This document shows positions 40,280-49,808 of a DNA stretch of 64,000 bases, in pieces (position 1 is the stretch's first letter; each line of letters starts with the position of its first letter). The stretch covers positions 62,001 through 126,000 of the forward strand of contig NZ_JAIWHV010000003.1 of the NCBI RefSeq assembly GCF_020177375.1. Direction: 5' to 3'. Under the pieces are notes generated by a model. That model made no database searches and was not told where the DNA came from. It was given only the letters and a program-made list of their open reading frames with translations. Origin of the DNA: Saliphagus infecundisoli. GTDB lineage: Archaea; Halobacteriota; Halobacteria; Halobacteriales; Natrialbaceae. The position numbers and the translations under genes are program-made.

Positions 40280-42544
40280 CTAGGAGCCGTCGTCGCCGCC
40301 GGCCGGCCGTCCGGGTGCGAGCAGTTCGATCGGGTGGACCGGCTCGTCGCCCAGCGAGCCGAGCTGTTCGGTACAAGAGGTGCCGCTGGTGAGAACCCGA
40401 CCGCTCCCCTCGAGTTGGCCCGATAGCTCCTCGCCGATATCGACCGCGAGCTCGTAGTACTGGGACTTGTAGCCGAACGAACCGGCCATCCCACAGCACT
40501 CGGCCTCGCTGGTCGTCACGTCGTAGCCCGCGCGATCGAGGACGGCGACGGTGTGAGCCTCCAGGCCCATCGTCCGCTGCTGGCAGTGGCTGTGGTAGGC
40601 GACGTCTCCATCGCCTCGCGGCCCCGAAAGAACCCCCGCGTCGACTCCCTCCTCGAGCAGTCCGTAGACGTACTCGAGGAGTTCGTAGCTCCCGGCCGAG
40701 ATCGCGTCGGCGGTCCGCTCGGGAAGCAGCTTCTCGTACTCCCCGCGGAACATCGCGAGGTCGCTGGGCTCGATGATGACGACGTCGCGCTCCTCGATCA
40801 GGTGGGGCGCGAGCGCGTCGGCGACCGCCTCCGCTTTCTCTCGAGCGGTGGCGATCATCCCCTGGGAGAGCGGTGCTCGCCCGGACGACGGGATTTCGGG
40901 GATTCGGACCGGAACGCCGAGGGCCTCCAGCGTCCGAACGGCGGCCTTCCCCCGATCGACGAGCACGTGGTTCGTGTAGAGGTCGGGGTAGAGGACGACC
41001 TCTCTGGTGGACTCCACCTCGCCGGATTTTCCTCGTTGCGCTCGTTTTTCCGAGGTGGCCACGCCACCTCGCTTCTCGAACCAGTCCACGAGCGTCTCCC
41101 GCCGGAACGCCGGCAGCTCCCGGCGGCTATCGACGCCGAAGAGCCGCTCCATCGCCTCTCGAGTCGGGCCGAGACCGGCGAGCCAGTTCGAGACCGGCGC
41201 GGTGGCGCTCCCGAGCCTCGCGAGGGTCTCGAAGTTTCCGAACAGGCGTTTCTGGAGGGACACCCCTCCGGGGTCGGCGTCGGGAGTCAGCCCCTCGACA
41301 AGCCAGTCGAACTCGCCGTCGTCGCCCCGGTTGATCCGATCGCGGACGACCGTATTGATCCACGGGATGTCGATCTTCACGGGGCAGGCCTCGACGCAGC
41401 GCGAGCAGCCCGTACAGAGGTCGTTGAACTCCGCGGCGGACTCCTGGCCGTGGACGCCGGCCTCCCAGCCAGTGGCGATCCCGCCGGTGTAGGTCTCGCC
41501 GCCGAAGGCGTGGCCCCCGACGTGCTGGAAGTTCGCACACGTGTTCGCACACGCCGAACACCGGATGCAGTACAGCGTCTCCTTCAGTTCGGGGTCCTCC
41601 CGCATCGCCATCCGCCCGTTGTCGATGAGCACGAGGTGGAACTCGCGGTCGTCGGCACTCTCCGAGTCGATCGGCTCTTCGGGCGAGGCGTGATCGACCA
41701 CCGGCGACTCGACGGGCGGCGTCAGCAGGGAGACGTAGCTCGTGAGGTCCTGACCGGTGCCCGACCGGCCGATGAGTTCGACGAACGGCTGGAGGTCCTC
41801 GACGGAGGGAACGATCTTCTCGACGCCCGCGACGGCGACGTGCGTATCGGTGGCGGCGACGCACTTCCGGGCGTTGCCCTCGCTCGTCACCAAGGCGAGG
41901 GTTCCCGAGTCCGCGGTGATGAAGTTCGCGCCGGTCATTCCCACGTCCGCGTCGGCGATCTCCTCGCCCAGGCGATCGCGGGCGAACGCGGTGAGCTCCT
42001 GGGCCGTCTCAAGTGACTCGTCGGGATCGAAAACGCCGTTGAAGAGCTCGGCGATCCCCTCCTTCGACTTGTGGAGTGCGGGCGCGACGAGGTGGGACGG
42101 GGCTTCATCCGCAACTTGTAGAACCCACTCCCCGAGGTCGGTCTCGACCGCGTTCACTCCCTGCTCGGCGAGGTGGTCGTTGACGTCGATCTCCTCGGTC
42201 GTCATCGATTTGGATTTGACGACCGTCTCGGTCTCCTGCTCCGCACAGAGCTCGGCGATGTAGCGGTTCGCGTCGGCGGCGTCCTCCGCGATGTAGACCG
42301 TCCCGCCGCGGGCCTCGATGGTCTCCCGAACCGCGTCGATCAGCTCGGGAAGGCGCTCGATGGCCTCTTCCTTGATCGCCCGCGCCTCGTCTTTCAGCCC
42401 CTCGTAGTCCTCCAGACGGGCGACGGACTCGTAGCGCCCCTGATTGAACCCCTCGGTGTTCGCCCGGACGGCGTCGCCCTCGGATTCCATCAGCGCGCGG
42501 ATCTTCGCCGCCTTGACCCGTCGGGACTCGCTCCTGGAACTCAT
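40280..42544 (-). CDS. Fused LutB/LutA-type lactate-utilisation iron-sulfur protein
   Basis: A 754-residue protein joining a LUD domain (about 60-290), a twin 4Fe-4S ferredoxin domain (C326, C329, C332, C336 and C377, C380, C383, C387) and a C-terminal CCG-type domain (HSHCQQRTMG, ECCGMAGSFG) as in LutA/GlcF. Bacteria usually encode LutA and LutB separately. LutABC oxidises L-lactate to pyruvate with electrons passing to the respiratory chain. It overlaps the upstream LutC-like gene by 4 nt (ATGA), so they are coupled. Proximity to the rhamnose genes fits the haloarchaeal rhamnose route, which yields lactate and pyruvate. Confidence 0.87.
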   Translation of the reverse strand: MSSRSESRRVKAAKIRALMESEGDAVRANTEGFNQGRYESVARLEDYEGLKDEARAIKEEAIERLPELIDAVRETIEARGGTVYIAEDAADANRYIAELCAEQETETVVKSKSMTTEEIDVNDHLAEQGVNAVETDLGEWVLQVADEAPSHLVAPALHKSKEGIAELFNGVFDPDESLETAQELTAFARDRLGEEIADADVGMTGANFITADSGTLALVTSEGNARKCVAATDTHVAVAGVEKIVPSVEDLQPFVELIGRSGTGQDLTSYVSLLTPPVESPVVDHASPEEPIDSESADDREFHLVLIDNGRMAMREDPELKETLYCIRCSACANTCANFQHVGGHAFGGETYTGGIATGWEAGVHGQESAAEFNDLCTGCSRCVEACPVKIDIPWINTVVRDRINRGDDGEFDWLVEGLTPDADPGGVSLQKRLFGNFETLARLGSATAPVSNWLAGLGPTREAMERLFGVDSRRELPAFRRETLVDWFEKRGGVATSEKRAQRGKSGEVESTREVVLYPDLYTNHVLVDRGKAAVRTLEALGVPVRIPEIPSSGRAPLSQGMIATAREKAEAVADALAPHLIEERDVVIIEPSDLAMFRGEYEKLLPERTADAISAGSYELLEYVYGLLEEGVDAGVLSGPRGDGDVAYHSHCQQRTMGLEAHTVAVLDRAGYDVTTSEAECCGMAGSFGYKSQYYELAVDIGEELSGQLEGSGRVLTSGTSCTEQLGSLGDEPVHPIELLAPGRPAGGDDGS

Positions 42545-43113
42545 TCGTCGCTACCTCCGTCGATCGTCTCTCCGACGTCCGCGTCGTCGTCGATCAGGAC
42601 CACGTCGACCCCGCGCGGGCCGTGGGCGCCGACCACGAGTTCGCCCATGTCGGCGGTCGCGCTCGGTCCCGTCGCGACGACGATGCTCGCGCTCTCCTCG
42701 CGGAACGCGTCGCCGTGGTCGGCAAGGGCTGTTCCCATGTCGGGAACAACGTCGGCGGCGTCGAGGACCGCGATATGGCGATCGACGAAGAGGCTCGTCG
42801 GCTCGCTGCCCGCTCGATCCGAGCGCAGGAGGACGCTCCCGTAGTCGGCGACGGCGCCGACCGCGGGGGTGACGCCGGTCGTCGCCCGCTCGAGGTCGTC
42901 GGGCGTCGGCTCGGTCGTCGCGTCCTCGGGAGAGTCGATTCCCTCCCAGGGCAGCGGTGTCGCGACGACCGGCGGATCGGCGAGCTCCCCGATGACGTCC
43001 GTCGCCTCCTCGCGGGAAACGCGCGCGACGGGGACGCCGACCTCGCGGCTCCGCTCGCAGAACCGTTCGATCGCCGACCCGCCCTCGGCTTCGGCTGTCT
43101 GGTCCGCGTGCAT
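42541..43113 (-). CDS. LutC-like LUD-domain protein
   Basis: A 190-residue LUD-domain protein, the third component of LutABC lactate oxidation. It shows GVTPAVGAVADYGSVLL, the SLFVDRHIAVL strand, VVATGPSATADM and VVGAHGPRGVDVVLI, as in the family. A TATA-like CGCCTAATCC lies 27 nt upstream on the minus strand. It is the first gene of the two-gene operon with the fused LutB/A protein, and divergent from the GH42 gene at 43199. Confidence 0.87.
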   Translation of the reverse strand: MHADQTAEAEGGSAIERFCERSREVGVPVARVSREEATDVIGELADPPVVATPLPWEGIDSPEDATTEPTPDDLERATTGVTPAVGAVADYGSVLLRSDRAGSEPTSLFVDRHIAVLDAADVVPDMGTALADHGDAFREESASIVVATGPSATADMGELVVGAHGPRGVDVVLIDDDADVGETIDGGSDE

Positions 43114-43198
43114 CTATCCCAAGATTTGCCCCCAGCGGATTAGGCGTTGCGCTCTCCGGGATGGCAACGTTTACGGCTCCGTCGAGCGACGTCGATCC

Positions 43199-45190
43199 AT
43201 GCCGATCGGCGTCTGTTACTTCCCCGAACACTGGCCCGACGAGGACTGGGAGCGCGACGTGGTGGCGATGGCCGACGCCGGTCTCGACTACGTCCGAATG
43301 GCCGAGTTCTCGTGGGGCGTCCTCGAACCCGAACGCGGCAGCTTCGAGTTCGAGTGGCTCGACCGCGCCCTCGACCTGATCGACGATCGGGGCATGCAGG
43401 CGGTGCTCTGTACCCCGACGGCCGCGCCGCCGCGGTGGCTCGTCGACGAACGCCCCGAGATCCTCCAGCAAGAGCGCGACGGCACCGTCCGCGAGGCCGG
43501 CAGCCGCCGCCACTACTGTTTCAGCTCGCCGGCCTACCGCGAGGAGACCGAGCGGGTCGTCCGAAAGCTGGCCGAACGGTACGCCGACGATTCGCGAGTA
43601 GCGGGCTGGCAGACGGACAACGAGTACGGCTGCCACGGCACCGCCTACTGCTACTGCGACGACTGCGCCGACGCCTTCGGCGAGTGGGTTTCGGATCGCT
43701 TCGAGGACGCGGCGGACCTCAACGAGGCCTGGGGAACGACCTTCTGGAGCCAGCAATACGATTCGCTGTCGGACGTGGACGTCCCCCGACCCACGCCCGC
43801 CCAGGACCACCCCGCGCTCACGCTCGCGTTCGCCCGGTTCACGAGCGACGCCATCCTCGACTACAACCGGCTCCAGACCGAGATCCTCCGGGAACACGGC
43901 GCCCCGTTCGTCACCCACAACTTCATGCACCTCTATCCCGCCATCGACCTCCACGAGGCGAGTGCGGACCTCGACTTCCTCTCGTGGGACTCGTATCCGA
44001 CGGGCCACGTCCAGGAGGGCGAAGGAGAGGCGAGCGCCGACGAACTCCGTGCCGGTGATCCCGACCTCCTCTCGCTCAACCACGACCTCTACCGGAGCGT
44101 TGGCGGTGCGCCCTTCTGGGTAATGGAACAACAGCCGGGCGACGTCAACTGGCCGCCCCACTCGCCCCAGCCCGGGGAGGGCGCCATGCGGCTGTGGGCC
44201 CACCAGGCCGTCGCCCACGGCGCCGACAGCGTCGTCTACTTCCGGTGGCGCCGGTGTCTCGAAGGGCAAGAACAGTACCACGCCGGCCTCCGGAAGGCCG
44301 ACGGGTCGCCCGACCGGGGCTACGACGACGCTACGGAGGCGGCCGAGGAGTTCGAGACTCTCCCCGATCTCGACCTTCCCGAGGCCCCCGTCGCGATCGT
44401 CCACGACTACGAGACCCTCTGGGCGCTCGACGGCCGTGAACACGCCCCCGACTTCGACTACTGGACCCTTCTGGGGGCGTTCTACGACGCCCTGCGGGCC
44501 CGCGGGGTCGCCGTCGACGTCGTCTCCCCCGAGGACGACCTCGCGTACGACGCCGTGATCGCGCCCGCGCTGTACACCGCGAGCGAGGAGACTGCCGATC
44601 GGCTGGAGGAGTTCGTGAGGGAGGGCGGCCAGCTACTCCTTGGCCCCCGATCGGGAGTCGCCGACGAGTACAACAAGCTCCGCAGCGCCCAGCCCGGTCC
44701 CCTCGCCGACCTCGTCGGCGCGACCGTCGAGGGCTTCGAGACGGTTCCCCCGGAACTCCCGCGGTCGGTCGAGTCCGAAGACGGCGACCGCTACCCCATT
44801 CGGATCTGGGCCGAGTGGCTCGCACGCGATGAGGCGGCGGCCGAATATATCTACACGGGAGAGGACGTCACCGGCGGCCGGCCTGCGGTCGTCTCGAATC
44901 CCGTCGGTGATGGCCAGGCGACCTACGCGGGCCTCTGGCCGGAGCCTGATCTGGCCGACGAACTCGTCGGATCGATGCTCGAGCGCGCGGGAATCGACCA
45001 CACGGAACGGTTCCCCGACGGGGTTCGGGTCTCGGTCCGCGACGGCCACGTCTGGCTCTGTAACTTCACGAGCGAGCCGGTCGACGTCGTTCTGGACGAC
45101 GGCGAGTGGGTGCTGGGCGAACCTCGAGTAGAGCCGTTCGACGTCGCGGTCGCGGAAACCAACCGGCTCTCCGGTCTCTCGCTGGATTAG
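43199..45190 (+). CDS. GH42 beta-galactosidase
   Basis: A 663-residue family 42 glycoside hydrolase that releases galactose from beta-galactosides, for example pectin side chains. Three domains are visible: TIM barrel with acid/base E142 (QTDNEYGCHG) and nucleophile E310 (FWVMEQQPG), a Zn cysteine cluster (C107, C151, C153, C156), a trimerisation/flavodoxin-like domain (about 390-590, VAIVHDYETLWAL) and a small C-terminal beta domain. No signal peptide, so it should act on imported oligosaccharides. The ATG at 43199 has a TATA-like CGTTTACGG 27 nt upstream. Its stop shares 4 nt with the convergent GH78 gene. Confidence 0.92.
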   Translation: MPIGVCYFPEHWPDEDWERDVVAMADAGLDYVRMAEFSWGVLEPERGSFEFEWLDRALDLIDDRGMQAVLCTPTAAPPRWLVDERPEILQQERDGTVREAGSRRHYCFSSPAYREETERVVRKLAERYADDSRVAGWQTDNEYGCHGTAYCYCDDCADAFGEWVSDRFEDAADLNEAWGTTFWSQQYDSLSDVDVPRPTPAQDHPALTLAFARFTSDAILDYNRLQTEILREHGAPFVTHNFMHLYPAIDLHEASADLDFLSWDSYPTGHVQEGEGEASADELRAGDPDLLSLNHDLYRSVGGAPFWVMEQQPGDVNWPPHSPQPGEGAMRLWAHQAVAHGADSVVYFRWRRCLEGQEQYHAGLRKADGSPDRGYDDATEAAEEFETLPDLDLPEAPVAIVHDYETLWALDGREHAPDFDYWTLLGAFYDALRARGVAVDVVSPEDDLAYDAVIAPALYTASEETADRLEEFVREGGQLLLGPRSGVADEYNKLRSAQPGPLADLVGATVEGFETVPPELPRSVESEDGDRYPIRIWAEWLARDEAAAEYIYTGEDVTGGRPAVVSNPVGDGQATYAGLWPEPDLADELVGSMLERAGIDHTERFPDGVRVSVRDGHVWLCNFTSEPVDVVLDDGEWVLGEPRVEPFDVAVAETNRLSGLSLD

Positions 45191-48100
45191 CGGATCTCTA
45201 AGCGGTACGTTCCGGCGCTCGCGACCAGGGCGAGTCCAGTGTTTCGATTTTGCCCGCCCTCGCTTTCCTCGGCCGGCTCGAGCCCGTCGGGAAGCGAGTC
45301 GGTCCACTGCCCGTTCTCGCGGAGCGTCTCGCCGCCACCGGCTCCGTCGCCCGTTTCGCTGACGGCCGCCTCCGTTTTGCAGGGCAATCGAACCGTTGCC
45401 TCCGTGTTCCAGGGGATCTCGACCGCGAGGTCGATTCCTCCCTCGACTTTCTCCCATCGGGAGCCAAAGCGGCCGTCGGGCGTTTCGATCTCGCCGTCGG
45501 CCCACTCGAGCCCCTCAGGGATCGCGGGGTCGATTGCGAGCCGCCGGGGCGCACCCTCGAATCGAAGGCCCGCCAGCGACTCGTAGAACCACTCGGAGAC
45601 GAAGTTGAAGGGGGAGTGGTTGAAGGAGTTCATCCCGTCGCCGATCCGGTCGTCGGAATCCCAGCGCTCCCACATCGTCGTCGCGCCCTGGCGGATCATG
45701 TACACCCAGCCCGGACGCTCGGGCTGGCTCGCGACCTCGTAGGCGAAATCCGGGTAGCCGTGATCGACCAGCGCGCCCAGGAGGGGGCGCGTCCCCAGGA
45801 ATCCGGTTCGGAGTTTTCCGTCGTCCTCCCGAACCTTCTCGGCGAGGCCAGCGGCGACGCTCTCCTCGTGCTCGTCGGGAACCAGCCCGAAATACAGCGG
45901 AACGGCGTACGACGACTGGGTTCCGGGGCCGTAGGTCCCCGTGTCGGGGTCGAAGAACTCGTCGGTGAACGCGCGGGCGACGTCGTCGGCACGCTCGCGG
46001 TAGCGGTCGGCGTCGGCGTCGCTGCCGACGACGCCAGCGATCTTCGCGAAGAGATCGGTCGTGTGGTACTGGAAGGCGGTGTTGAACAGGTCGAAGGGGA
46101 GTCCGCGCCGGCCGTCAGCGTTCTCGAAGGCCAGCCAGTCGCCGTAGTTGCCGTACTCGCCCGGGACGATCCCCTCCTCGCTCACCGAGTGCCAGTAGTC
46201 CACGTACCGGCGCATCCCCTCGTAGTGGTCCCGGAGAACCCCCCGGTCGCCGTACAGACAGTAGAGGTGCCAGGGGACGGTTACCTGGGTCACTCCCCAC
46301 GTCGGGTCCTCCGGGATCGAGCCGTAGCCGTAGGGGATCGTGTCGGCAACGTAGCCGTGTTCCGAACGTGCGTCGGCGTGATCGCGCATCCACTTTTCGT
46401 AGAAGCCCCGCGAGTCGAAGTTGTAACACAGCGCACGGGAGGCGATCTGGTTGTCGCCGGTCCAGCCGAAGCGCTCGTCGCGCTGGGGGCAGTCCGTGAG
46501 CACGCCATGGAGGTTCCCGCGCAGGCCCCACCGGGCGTTTTCCTGGACCTGCGCGAGGTCCTCGTTCGAGCAGTCGAAGCTCCCCACGGAATCGACGTCG
46601 GTGTGGACGACCTTCGCCCGGATATCCTCCGGATCAACCTCACAGCCGACCACCTGGGCGTACCGGAAGCCGTGGTAGGTGAATCGGGGCTCGTAGGTCG
46701 CGGGCTTCCCATTGGAGACGTAGCGGTCGGTCGCTTCCGCGCTCCGGAGGTCCTCGCGTGCGAGCTCGCCGGAGGGGAGGAGGGTCTCGGCATGGCGGAT
46801 CTCGACTTCCTCGCCCCGGCAGGGTCCCTTGATGGCGAGTTCGACCCATCCAACGAGGTTCTGACCGAAGTCGATTATCGGACCGTCGTCTCCCTCCCGG
46901 ACGTCGGTCGGAGCCAGAGTCTCGGTGACCCGGATCGGCGGCGTCCGCTGGGGCCGGAGGTCGCCCCCCGGTCCCTCGACCAGCCGGGCGTCGTCCCAGT
47001 CGCCGTCGTCGAACCCCGGCTCGTCCCATCCCGATCTCGCCCGGCGCGCGTCGTAGGCCTCGCCGTCGTAGATATCGTTTTCGACGATCGGACCCCGGGT
47101 TGCGCGCCAGGAGCCGTCCGTCGAGAGCGTTCGGCTGCGCCCGTCCTCGTACTCGATCTCCACCTGGCAGATCGCCCGCGGCGAGCCGAATCCGGGCCAG
47201 TCCTGGGCCCGCTTGCCGAACCAGCCCCGTCCGACCTGAATCCCGAGAATGTTCTCGCCCTCGTGGAGGGCGTCGGTCACGTCGTACGTGCTGTAGAGCG
47301 CCCGCTCGTCGTACTGTGTCCAGGCGGGATCGAGCACCCGATCGCCGACGCGCTCGCCGTTGATCGAGAGTTCGCCGTAGCCGAGCCCGCAGACGTGGGC
47401 CCGCGCCCGAGCGATCTCGCCCGAAAGGGAGAGGTCGGCCCGCAACAGCGCCGATCCCGGCCCCGTCGTCGATCGGTAGCTCCCATCGGTCAGAGACTCC
47501 TGACTCCAGCTCTCGGATTCGACGCTCGAGGAGGCAGTGATCGGACGGCCGACCGCGAGGTCCCGGCCTTCGCCGTCGCGGACCGCGATCGCCGCGAGCG
47601 CGAGGACGCCCCAGACCGCACGCTCCTCGCGGACGAACTCCGGTTTCGAGCCGTCCGCGCCGGGCTCGACCGTATCGAGGGCGGTCGCGACGACTCTGAC
47701 CTGGCGAGCCTCCCGTCCCACGTCGATGGTCACGGCGCCGTCGTCGTCCTCGCCGTCTCCGACCTCCCAGTCGACAACCGTCTCCCACTCTCCTGCCTCG
47801 CCGGCGACCTCGAGCCGGACCCCTTCGGGAAACCCGAACCCCGTCTCGGGTGCGATCGTCGCCCCGTCGGGCGTCTCGACGGCGCCGATAGGGGTCGCGG
47901 GATGGAGTTCGACCCGCTCGACTCCGTGGACGTCTCCCAGATCAATTTCGATCCGCTCGGTCGACTCCTCTTCGGGTCGTCGCCACCGGCTCCGGTAGCC
48001 GTTGCTGTCGCCGCCCTCCGGCCGGTAGCCGATCCACTCGCCGTCGAACTCGCCGGCCTCGAGGGCGGTCGAAAAGCGGGCGACGTCGGCCCACGCGGAG

Positions 48101-48414
48101 GGCTCACCTTCCTCGTCCCAGAGCCGTACCGACCAGTAGTAGTCGGTGCCGGACTCGAGGGGCAGGCCGTCGTAGAAGACGTCGGTCGAGTCCGGGGTCG
48201 AGCGCTTTCCGGAGTCCCACAGTTCGCCGCGCCTGTCCTCGATGGCCGCCGCCGAACGGGCGACGAGAACTCGATACGCGGTCTGGCCCGCACCCCGTCC
48301 CCCTTCCTCGCCGCGCCACGAAAAGCGCGGCTCGTCGGGTGGGACGTCGATCGGTTCGGCCTCGTGTTCGACGCGGAGGTCAGTGGCCGCGACTCCGCTG
48401 TCGGCTTGCTCCAT
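45187..48414 (-). CDS. GH78 alpha-L-rhamnosidase
   Basis: A 1075-residue family 78 glycosidase that removes terminal L-rhamnose from polysaccharides or glycosides. N-terminal Fn3-like and sugar-binding beta domains (about 1-430, including LGYGELSINGERVGDRVLDP) precede the (alpha/alpha)6 catalytic domain with the DCPQRDERFGWTGDNQIA acidic motif, a candidate Glu in TTMWERWDS, and a C-terminal beta sandwich. No signal peptide; probably cytoplasmic. Insertion of a discoidin-like segment (about 145-345, PITASSSVESESWSQESLTDG) makes it longer than many homologues. Start 48414 has a GCATATAGG-type TATA about 27 nt upstream inside the 53-bp gap. It lies downstream of the enolase-superfamily gene. Confidence 0.9.
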   Translation of the reverse strand: MEQADSGVAATDLRVEHEAEPIDVPPDEPRFSWRGEEGGRGAGQTAYRVLVARSAAAIEDRRGELWDSGKRSTPDSTDVFYDGLPLESGTDYYWSVRLWDEEGEPSAWADVARFSTALEAGEFDGEWIGYRPEGGDSNGYRSRWRRPEEESTERIEIDLGDVHGVERVELHPATPIGAVETPDGATIAPETGFGFPEGVRLEVAGEAGEWETVVDWEVGDGEDDDGAVTIDVGREARQVRVVATALDTVEPGADGSKPEFVREERAVWGVLALAAIAVRDGEGRDLAVGRPITASSSVESESWSQESLTDGSYRSTTGPGSALLRADLSLSGEIARARAHVCGLGYGELSINGERVGDRVLDPAWTQYDERALYSTYDVTDALHEGENILGIQVGRGWFGKRAQDWPGFGSPRAICQVEIEYEDGRSRTLSTDGSWRATRGPIVENDIYDGEAYDARRARSGWDEPGFDDGDWDDARLVEGPGGDLRPQRTPPIRVTETLAPTDVREGDDGPIIDFGQNLVGWVELAIKGPCRGEEVEIRHAETLLPSGELAREDLRSAEATDRYVSNGKPATYEPRFTYHGFRYAQVVGCEVDPEDIRAKVVHTDVDSVGSFDCSNEDLAQVQENARWGLRGNLHGVLTDCPQRDERFGWTGDNQIASRALCYNFDSRGFYEKWMRDHADARSEHGYVADTIPYGYGSIPEDPTWGVTQVTVPWHLYCLYGDRGVLRDHYEGMRRYVDYWHSVSEEGIVPGEYGNYGDWLAFENADGRRGLPFDLFNTAFQYHTTDLFAKIAGVVGSDADADRYRERADDVARAFTDEFFDPDTGTYGPGTQSSYAVPLYFGLVPDEHEESVAAGLAEKVREDDGKLRTGFLGTRPLLGALVDHGYPDFAYEVASQPERPGWVYMIRQGATTMWERWDSDDRIGDGMNSFNHSPFNFVSEWFYESLAGLRFEGAPRRLAIDPAIPEGLEWADGEIETPDGRFGSRWEKVEGGIDLAVEIPWNTEATVRLPCKTEAAVSETGDGAGGGETLRENGQWTDSLPDGLEPAEESEGGQNRNTGLALVASAGTYRLEIR

Positions 48415-48467
48415 GCCCGGGCGGTTCCCGGCGGGGTCGCATATAGGTTCGGCCCGGAGAAGGTGGG

Positions 48468-49712
48468 CTACTCGTCGTACTCGAACTCCGTCCAGGCGCC
48501 CTCGCGGAACGGATACTCCTCGACGACGTCGAGATCGACCTCGATCCCCAGTCCGGGGTCGTTGGGAAGTTCCAGGCGGCCGTTTGCGACCGGCGGCTCG
48601 CCCTCCACGAGGTCGAACGCGAGGTCGAAGGGATACATCCCGGGGTCGCCCGAGGCCTCCACGAGCGGGTCGTCCTCGAAGACGGGGTACTCGACGAGAC
48701 CCACCTCCGGAGCGGCGGCGACGAGGTGGGCGTTGGCCATCAGGCCGAGCCAGGTCCCGAAGTTGTGGGGGACGAACTCGATGTCGGTCCCGCGACAGTG
48801 CTCGATCGCGCGCCGACAGCCCGTAAAGCCGCGGTGGTGGCGGACGTCGCCCTGGAGGTAGGCGATGGCGCCCGTTTCCGCCAACTCGATCAGGCCCTCG
48901 GGGGATTCCTCGCTCTCGCCGCCCGCGAGGTCGGCGCCGGTTTCCGCGAGTCGCTGATACCCCTCGCGGTCGTCGGGCGCGACGGGTTCCTCGACCCAGT
49001 AGGCGCCCATCTCGTCGGCGTAGGAAACGATCTCGCGGACCGTCTCCTCGCCGTAGGGCTCCTCGAGTTTCCACCAGGTGTGAGAATCCAGCATCATCTC
49101 GGCCTCGTCGAGTGCGTCGCTCACCAGCTCGATCGTCCGTCGGTCGCCCTCCGGGCCGATCCCGGGCCGGTACTTGTAGCCCATGAACCCGGCCTCCTCG
49201 ATCAGGGCGGCCTGGTCGGCGAACGCCTCGGGCTCCATGTACATCCCCGCGCTCGCATAGAGGGGGAGGTCCGTAGTGGGGTCAGGGGCATCGTCGTACT
49301 CCTCGGCGAGCAGTTCGTACACCGGCGCGCCCAGTTCCTTCCCCAGGACGTCGTAGCAGGCGACGTCGAGCGCCGAGATCGCCTGGGTCTCGAGTCGGTC
49401 GGGGAGGTCGGCGCCCGCGACGAGGTCGTGGACTTCTCGGGGTTCCTCGAGCCGTTTTCCTTCGACCGCGTCCGCGACCGCGCCGTCGATCACGTCCGCG
49501 AAGGTGCCCTGGGAGTCGCCCTCGAAGTACTCCCGCATCGCCGAACTCGTCGCGCCCGCGGTCGCCGCCCCGCGGAGGCCGTCCGCGGTCTCGACGACGA
49601 CGAGTACGACGTCGCGCTTGTGCAGCGTCCGCGTGCCGCCGTGGAACGCCCGTTCCTGCGGGGGATCGATCGGCGAGGAGAGCGCGTAGCCGGTGACGTC
49701 GGTGAGTCGCAT
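48468..49712 (-). CDS. Enolase-superfamily sugar-acid dehydratase or cycloisomerase
   Basis: A 414-residue member of the mandelate racemase/glucarate dehydratase group. Visible are GYKYRPGIG (KxR catalytic pair), LDSHTWWKLEE and YWVEEPV metal ligands, LAGGESEES, QGDVRHHRGFTG and VPHNFGTWLG with the C-terminal His. Enzymes of this group dehydrate sugar acids (rhamnonate, galactonate, glucarate) or open galactarolactone. The TATA-like CCTATGTGT lies 27 nt before the ATG at 49712. Upstream and on the same strand as GH78, so rhamnonate is an obvious candidate substrate; but the motifs differ from bacterial rhamnonate dehydratases, so galactarolactone cycloisomerase is an alternative. Confidence 0.82.
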   Translation of the reverse strand: MRLTDVTGYALSSPIDPPQERAFHGGTRTLHKRDVVLVVVETADGLRGAATAGATSSAMREYFEGDSQGTFADVIDGAVADAVEGKRLEEPREVHDLVAGADLPDRLETQAISALDVACYDVLGKELGAPVYELLAEEYDDAPDPTTDLPLYASAGMYMEPEAFADQAALIEEAGFMGYKYRPGIGPEGDRRTIELVSDALDEAEMMLDSHTWWKLEEPYGEETVREIVSYADEMGAYWVEEPVAPDDREGYQRLAETGADLAGGESEESPEGLIELAETGAIAYLQGDVRHHRGFTGCRRAIEHCRGTDIEFVPHNFGTWLGLMANAHLVAAAPEVGLVEYPVFEDDPLVEASGDPGMYPFDLAFDLVEGEPPVANGRLELPNDPGLGIEVDLDVVEEYPFREGAWTEFEYDE

Positions 49713-49779
49713 ACCGGTCGTCGAGTCCGAAGGGACACATAGGGCGCGGGTTCCGGCGAGTCGCGCCCCCTTCGACAGC

Positions 49780-49788
49780 CCTTTTTCC
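49780..49788 (+). promoter_or_regulatory. TATA box of the GH4 gene
   Basis: CCTTTTTCC, centred 26-28 nt before the ATG at 49809. It rules out the upstream in-frame GTG at 49791. Confidence 0.55.
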
Positions 49789-49808
49789 CGGTGCGGGTTG
49801 CTGTCCGT

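Noticed and set aside
45250-48861. 1203-codon plus-strand frame
   Set aside because: It is exactly antisense to the GH78 gene and has no recognisable motif.
49791-49808. GTG start for the GH4 gene adding six residues
   Set aside because: The TATA at 49780-49788 would be only a few bases upstream, too close; the ATG at 49809 has the proper spacing.
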